From positions 1 to 64,000 of the forward strand of contig JAPKZQ010000005.1 of assembly GCA_026393675.1 (NCBI GenBank): a stretch of 64,000 bases of DNA, given 5' to 3'. The notes beneath the pieces are model-generated. The model was not told the DNA's origin and did not search any database. It saw only the letters and a list, made by a program, of their open reading frames with translations. Shown piece after piece: positions 60,394-64,000 of the stretch. This DNA comes from Acidobacteriota bacterium (GTDB taxonomy: Bacteria > Acidobacteriota > Vicinamibacteria > Vicinamibacterales > JAKQTR01). Positions within the stretch are counted from its first letter, which is position 1, and every line of letters starts with the position of its first letter. Both the position numbers and the translations under genes were made by a program.

Positions 60394-61125
60394 ATGGATA
60401 ACGTCACGCTCTTTGCCGCCTTCGTCGCCGGTCTGCTGTCGTTCGTCTCGCCGTGCGTGCTGCCGCTCATCCCGGGCTACCTGTCGTTTGTCTCCGGCGT
60501 GTCGCTCGAAGAGATGCGCGGCGGAAACGATGCCCAGGGCACCGCGCGCGCACGCGGCAAGGTGTTGCTGTCGTCGCTCGGCTTCATCTGCGGATTCACG
60601 ATCGTCTTCGTTTCGCTGGGCGCGTCAGCCAGCGCCGTCGGCGAATTCCTGATGAGTCGCCTCAGCATCCTCGGCAAGGTGGCGGGGGCCGTGATCATCC
60701 TGTTCGGCCTGCACATGATGGGCGTGCTGAAGATCGGCTGGCTCTATAACGAGAAGCGCGTGCAGACCCAGAAGAAGCCAGCCGGCCCGCTGGGTGCCAT
60801 TGTGGTGGGCATCGCGTTCGCGTTCGGATGGACACCCTGCATCGGACCCATCCTGGCCGGCATTCTGGCGATTGCCGCCAGCAAGGAGACGGTGTGGCAG
60901 GGGATCGAGCTGCTGTTGGCCTATTCGCTTGGCCTCGGCATCCCGTTCCTGATCACGTCGCTGGCTATCAACCAGTTCTTCGCGGCCTTCGCGCGCATCC
61001 GCAAGCACTATCACGCCATCGAAGTCACGTCGGGCCTCCTGCTCGTGACCGTCGGCGTCCTGATGATCACCAACCGATTGACGGTGATCGCCCAGTACCT
61101 GTCGTCGTTCCTCCCGACGCTCTGA
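60394..61125 (+). CDS. ccdA: Cytochrome c biogenesis protein CcdA (thiol-disulfide carrier)
   Basis: 243 residues, six membrane helices. The redox pair is visible: Cys21 in SFVSPCVLPLIPGY and Cys149 in GWTPCIGPIL. Moves reducing power from thioredoxin across the inner membrane to periplasmic thiol proteins used in haem attachment. Starts 3 bases after nuoG, so likely translated from the same mRNA. Confidence 0.94.
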   Translation: MDNVTLFAAFVAGLLSFVSPCVLPLIPGYLSFVSGVSLEEMRGGNDAQGTARARGKVLLSSLGFICGFTIVFVSLGASASAVGEFLMSRLSILGKVAGAVIILFGLHMMGVLKIGWLYNEKRVQTQKKPAGPLGAIVVGIAFAFGWTPCIGPILAGILAIAASKETVWQGIELLLAYSLGLGIPFLITSLAINQFFAAFARIRKHYHAIEVTSGLLLVTVGVLMITNRLTVIAQYLSSFLPTL

Positions 61126-61140
61126 ATTTAGTTCTGTTCG

Positions 61141-61163
61141 TAGGGGCGCCACTCATCGCGCCC
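61141..61163. repeat. taggggcgc...gcgccc repeat, copy 2
   Basis: taggggcgccactcatcgcg-ccc, a near copy of 22511-22533, 15 bases after the ccdA stop codon. Confidence 0.55.
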
Positions 61164-61198
61164 TTGTACCGCTCCCCCCTGCGATATAGTACGAATCG

Positions 61199-62218
61199 AT
61201 GTCGTCCGCCCCGGAACCGACCGCTCCAGATCCCATCGGACCCGCCCAGCGCACAGGCGTCGTCTCGACGCTCGCCAAAATCGCCATCACCGCTGCGCTC
61301 TACGCCTTGGTGGCGTACTGGGTCGATGTCGGCGCTCTGTGGGCCCGATTGCGCACCGTCCAGATTGCCTGGGTGGTGCTTGGCGTCGTCGTCTATGTCG
61401 CCGGTCAATGGCTGAGCGCCTACAAGTGGTGGCTGTTGCTCAGGCCCGTCAAGCTCGTCGTGCCCTACCTGCGCGTCGTCGGTTTCTACTTCGTCGGCAT
61501 GTTCTTCAACATCTTCCTGCCGACCATCGTCGGCGGCGACGCCGTCAAGGCCATCGTCCTCGCCCGCGAAACAGGCGCGCTGGCCCGGTCGACCATGTCC
61601 GTGTTCATGGAGCGCAACGTCGGGCTGTTTGCGCTGCTGACCATCGCGACGATTGCCGCCGCGTTCGCGCCGCCCGTCATCGTGATGCGTTTGTCCCTGC
61701 TGTCGCTCACGCTGCTGCTGTTCGCGGCATTTATTGTCGCCAATCTGGTGATTACCAACCGGCACGCGTATCGTCTGGTCGACTACTTGATCGCGATGAC
61801 GCCGCTCTCGCGCATCCGCTCGCGAGCCTCGTCGCTCTACGACGCCGTCGTGCCGTATCGGGGCGCGGCTGGCGTGATTTCGGCCTCTGTTGGCGTCTCT
61901 TTCGTGTTCCAGGCCATCGTCATCCTCGTGGTATTCTTGAACGCCAAGGCGCTCGCTCATGATGTGCCGGTGTCGGCCCTGGCGGTGTTCGTGCCGCTCA
62001 TCTCGTTGGCGGGGATGCTGCCGCTCAGCGTCAACGGTCTTGGCATCCGCGAGGCGCTGTACTTGTTGCTGTTCGGCCAGATCGGCATTCCAGCCGATGT
62101 GGCGGTGTCGATGGCGCTCCTCTATGCCGTCGTGACCCTCACGGCGAGCCTTCCGGGCGGAATCGTGTCAATGGTGCAGCGGCGTCCAGATCGGCTCGTT
62201 GCGCCACGCGCCCGTTAA
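61199..62218 (+). CDS. Lysylphosphatidylglycerol synthase TM-region/flippase-like membrane protein (UPF0104)
   Basis: 339 residues, about eight membrane segments. Family blocks: GQWLSAYKWWLLLRPVK, FNIFLPTIVGGDAVKAI, MERNVGLFALL and LPLSVNGLGIREALY. The family is the membrane half of MprF-type proteins and includes stand-alone lipid flippase-like members; the lipid handled is unknown. TATAGT (61185-61190) lies 8 bases before the ATG without a Shine-Dalgarno. Confidence 0.9.
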   Translation: MSSAPEPTAPDPIGPAQRTGVVSTLAKIAITAALYALVAYWVDVGALWARLRTVQIAWVVLGVVVYVAGQWLSAYKWWLLLRPVKLVVPYLRVVGFYFVGMFFNIFLPTIVGGDAVKAIVLARETGALARSTMSVFMERNVGLFALLTIATIAAAFAPPVIVMRLSLLSLTLLLFAAFIVANLVITNRHAYRLVDYLIAMTPLSRIRSRASSLYDAVVPYRGAAGVISASVGVSFVFQAIVILVVFLNAKALAHDVPVSALAVFVPLISLAGMLPLSVNGLGIREALYLLLFGQIGIPADVAVSMALLYAVVTLTASLPGGIVSMVQRRPDRLVAPRAR

Positions 62219-62244
62219 GTAGGATGTCGGTGGAGGAAGATTCA

Positions 62245-63480
62245 ATGAAGAGCCGGACCGTTCGCGTTCTCATGGTCGCGATAGCCGTCGTGGCTCAGGC
62301 CGGCGCAGGCTATCTGGCGTGGAGGCTCGACCAGCAGATGCGCGCCGAGCGGACGACCATCGCCGCATTCGAGGCGCAGGTCCGTCAGGCGTCGGAGTCG
62401 CTTGCGGCCATCGGCGCGGCCGAGCGGGGGTACGTGGCCGAAGGCCAGAGCGGCGAACGATGGCAGACGCAGGTGACGACGATGATGAAGGGCGCGACGC
62501 CGAAGTTGACGGATCTTCGGCTCGCGGCAAAGACACCCGAGGCACAGGGCGCGCTCGAAACCGCCATTGAGATCATGGCGTCGTTTGGCCAGGCCGACGC
62601 GAAGGCCCGCGATTATGTCAGTTCCGGCCAGCGGCTCTCGGCATCGGACGTGATCTTCGCCGACGGTCCCGGCTTGCTGACGAGAGCGATCGCCGCACTC
62701 GAAGATGCCCGCGTCCGCGAGAACGTCCAGCATGAGGCCGCCCTCGCGAAAATGCAGCAGACGCAGTTGTTCTATCTCGGCGGCGCCGTTGGGTTGACGC
62801 TCGTGATCCTGCTTGTGCTCGTGCCGGTTCCACGAGTCACAGAGGGCTCGGACGTCGGTGATGGCGTGGCGCGCGCGCCGGTCGGCGCCGGTCTGGGCCT
62901 GTCGCAACCGTCGAGCAAGACTGCCGGGGCAAAGGCGATGGCAAAGCCCGCGACAGGGTCCGCGGGACTGACCGGTCACGATCCCCGGGAAACGGCGTGG
63001 TCTGCACGCGTGCAGGAACTGGGTGCGGCTGCCGATATCTGCGCTTCGCTGGCCCGCGTCCAGAATCTCCAGGAACTGCCGGCTCTGCTCGAACGGGCAG
63101 CCGGCGTGCTTGATGCGACCGGTGTCATTATCTGGATGTCGGAAGGATCGCCCGCGCTCCTGCGCCCCGTATTGGCACACGGGTATGCGCCGGCCACGTT
63201 GGCGCGCATGGGCTCGATTGGACCCGATGCCGACAACGCCACGGCAACGGCCTACCGGACACGAACCGTGCAGACGCTGCCGGCGGACCCGCCGTCTGGC
63301 GGGGCCCTTGTCGTCCCACTGGTCACGGCGGATGGCTGCACGGGCGCAATCGCGGTCGAGTTGAAGAAGGGTGTCGAACCGAGCGACTACCTGCGCGCCG
63401 TCACCACGATCCTCGCCGCGCAGTTGGCCACGCTCATCACGTCGGCGCCCGCGGCGGATGCTTTGCACGCCAGGGAGTAG
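62245..63480 (+). CDS. Membrane sensor protein with CHASE3-like and GAF-like domains, no output domain
   Basis: 411 residues from ATG 62245 (GGAGGAAG 5-6 bases upstream). Membrane segment 8-28; extracytoplasmic helical region 30-175 with the CHASE3-like AAERGYVAEGQSGERW; membrane segment about 180-200; low-complexity linker; GAF-like domain about 255-395 (LQELPALLERAAGVLDATGVI...GGALVVPLVTADGCTGAIAVEL). There is no kinase, cyclase or methyl-accepting part. Six bases after its stop comes an HPt gene. Confidence 0.8.
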   Translation: MKSRTVRVLMVAIAVVAQAGAGYLAWRLDQQMRAERTTIAAFEAQVRQASESLAAIGAAERGYVAEGQSGERWQTQVTTMMKGATPKLTDLRLAAKTPEAQGALETAIEIMASFGQADAKARDYVSSGQRLSASDVIFADGPGLLTRAIAALEDARVRENVQHEAALAKMQQTQLFYLGGAVGLTLVILLVLVPVPRVTEGSDVGDGVARAPVGAGLGLSQPSSKTAGAKAMAKPATGSAGLTGHDPRETAWSARVQELGAAADICASLARVQNLQELPALLERAAGVLDATGVIIWMSEGSPALLRPVLAHGYAPATLARMGSIGPDADNATATAYRTRTVQTLPADPPSGGALVVPLVTADGCTGAIAVELKKGVEPSDYLRAVTTILAAQLATLITSAPAADALHARE

Positions 63481-63486
63481 CGGCAC

Positions 63487-63870
63487 GTGGGGAACGCTGG
63501 CTCACCGGTTCTCGATCCCGACACGATCACCGAGTTGCGCAGGGCGAAAGTTGACTACGGGAATCCGCTGCTCATCAGACAACTCGTCGAGATCTATCGG
63601 ACCAACGCCCCGAAGCGGATCGAACAACTCCGGGGCGCGATTGCGGGCGGCGATGCCAGGACGCTCGGAATGGTTGCGCACACGCTGAAGACTAATTGCG
63701 CGATGCTGGGCGCGACCGCGATGGCCGCCATGTGTGCGACACTCGAGGAGTACGGTGACCAGGCGACCTTTGATGATGCGGTCGCGGTGTTCAGACGGGT
63801 CGAAACGGAATTCGAGAGGGTCCTCGCGGCGCTGACGCAGCTACTGACAGAAGAACCGGTGGGCATGTGA
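63487..63870 (+). CDS. HPt-domain phosphotransfer protein
   Basis: 127 residues from GTG 63487. Four-helix HPt with the phospho-accepting His65 in MVAHTLKTNCAMLGA. Relays phosphate between a receiver and another receiver in multi-step phosphorelays. No hybrid kinase is encoded next to it. It is tightly linked to the membrane sensor upstream, suggesting that the two act in one pathway whose kinase is elsewhere. Confidence 0.9.
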   Translation: MGNAGSPVLDPDTITELRRAKVDYGNPLLIRQLVEIYRTNAPKRIEQLRGAIAGGDARTLGMVAHTLKTNCAMLGATAMAAMCATLEEYGDQATFDDAVAVFRRVETEFERVLAALTQLLTEEPVGM

Positions 63871-63873
63871 CCG

Positions 63874-63960
63874 TGTAGGGGCAACCCCCCGTGGTTGCCC
63901 CGCGTGATTCGGGCGGGCACCCTTCGACTCCGCTCAGGGCAGGCGGGGGCCCGCCCCTAC
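63874..63960. repeat. taggggcaacccc...gcccgcccctac repeat, copy 2
   Basis: Same outer arms as 516-575 but with a ccttcgac-tcc-gctcagg element (63920-63940) inserted in the middle. Followed at 63979 by ccgtctactggctac, which also resembles 380-393 (ccgtctactgactac). Confidence 0.7.
63920..63940. repeat. ccttcgac-N-gctcagg repeat, copy 3
   Basis: cccttcgactccgctcaggg-c, inside the larger repeat at 63874-63960. Confidence 0.55.
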
Positions 63961-64000
63961 GGCGTGCAGGCATTGGCCTACCGTCTACTGGCTACTTCTC

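Overview
The window is high-GC (roughly two thirds G+C) bacterial DNA, densely coded, with ATGA-type overlaps and almost no RNA genes. TonB receptors with a carboxypeptidase-regulatory-like N-terminus, VWFA-related secreted proteins, winged-helix/TolB/TPR regulators, a DUF4139 protein, S9 peptidases, YbhF-type drug exporters and many short interspersed palindromic repeats together suggest an Acidobacteriota genome, most likely of the Vicinamibacteria type. This placement is inference from gene content; there is no rRNA in the window. No tRNA, rRNA, CRISPR array, prophage or intact transposase was found.

Layout. 1-572: repeat-rich non-coding DNA. 573-3638 (-): a GntR/YtrA-type regulator with a clear operator and an ABC-2 exporter whose ATPase has lost its whole core. 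3983-6472 (+): S9 peptidase fused to a DUF442-type phosphatase domain. 6565-8760 (-): DUF4139 protein. 8879-17731 (-): one long operon for a tripartite exporter (adaptor, ATPase, TolC, ATPase, two permeases) ending in a coupled TonB receptor. 17762-23583: epimerase, VWFA protein, SYLF protein, and 2-oxoacid dehydrogenase E1 beta/alpha. 23831-28636 (-): NAGPA-like lipoprotein, SIS enzyme, D-amino-acid-oxidase-like enzyme, geranylgeranyl-reductase-like flavoprotein. 28736-36250 (-): small barrel-like protein, winged-helix/TPR regulator, broken cyclophilin, M49 peptidase, beta-CASP hydrolase, PLP desulfhydrase/deaminase-like enzyme. 36490-40267 (-): TonB receptor and its secreted partner. 40564-43209 (+): two-component system. 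43206-50217: two aminotransferases, SDR, VapBC-type toxin-antitoxin pair, GT-C-like membrane protein, DUF5658 protein. 50426-55663 (-): a five-gene module (AcpS, acetyl-CoA-synthetase-like ligase, dedicated ACP, Kbl, acylating aldehyde dehydrogenase). 55775-63870 (+): M1 peptidase, NuoG, CcdA, flippase-like protein, a CHASE3-like/GAF membrane sensor and an HPt protein.

The strongest candidate for a poorly described system is 50426-55663: an ACP of its own, the enzyme that activates it, an acyl-activating ligase and a Kbl-type alpha-oxoamine synthase sit in one transcription unit, which suggests carrier-protein-bound acyl groups being condensed with an amino acid. Other notable points are a consensus promoter interleaved with an operator in front of the toxin-antitoxin pair, a recurring TANNNT-N6-8-ATG layout that suggests leaderless mRNAs, a peptidase-phosphatase fusion, and several gene-internal deletion junctions (ABC ATPase, cyclophilin, perhaps the paired permeases) that are either real decay or assembly faults. 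At least seven families of short interspersed repeats fill the intergenic gaps, and one copy has been read into a protein tail.
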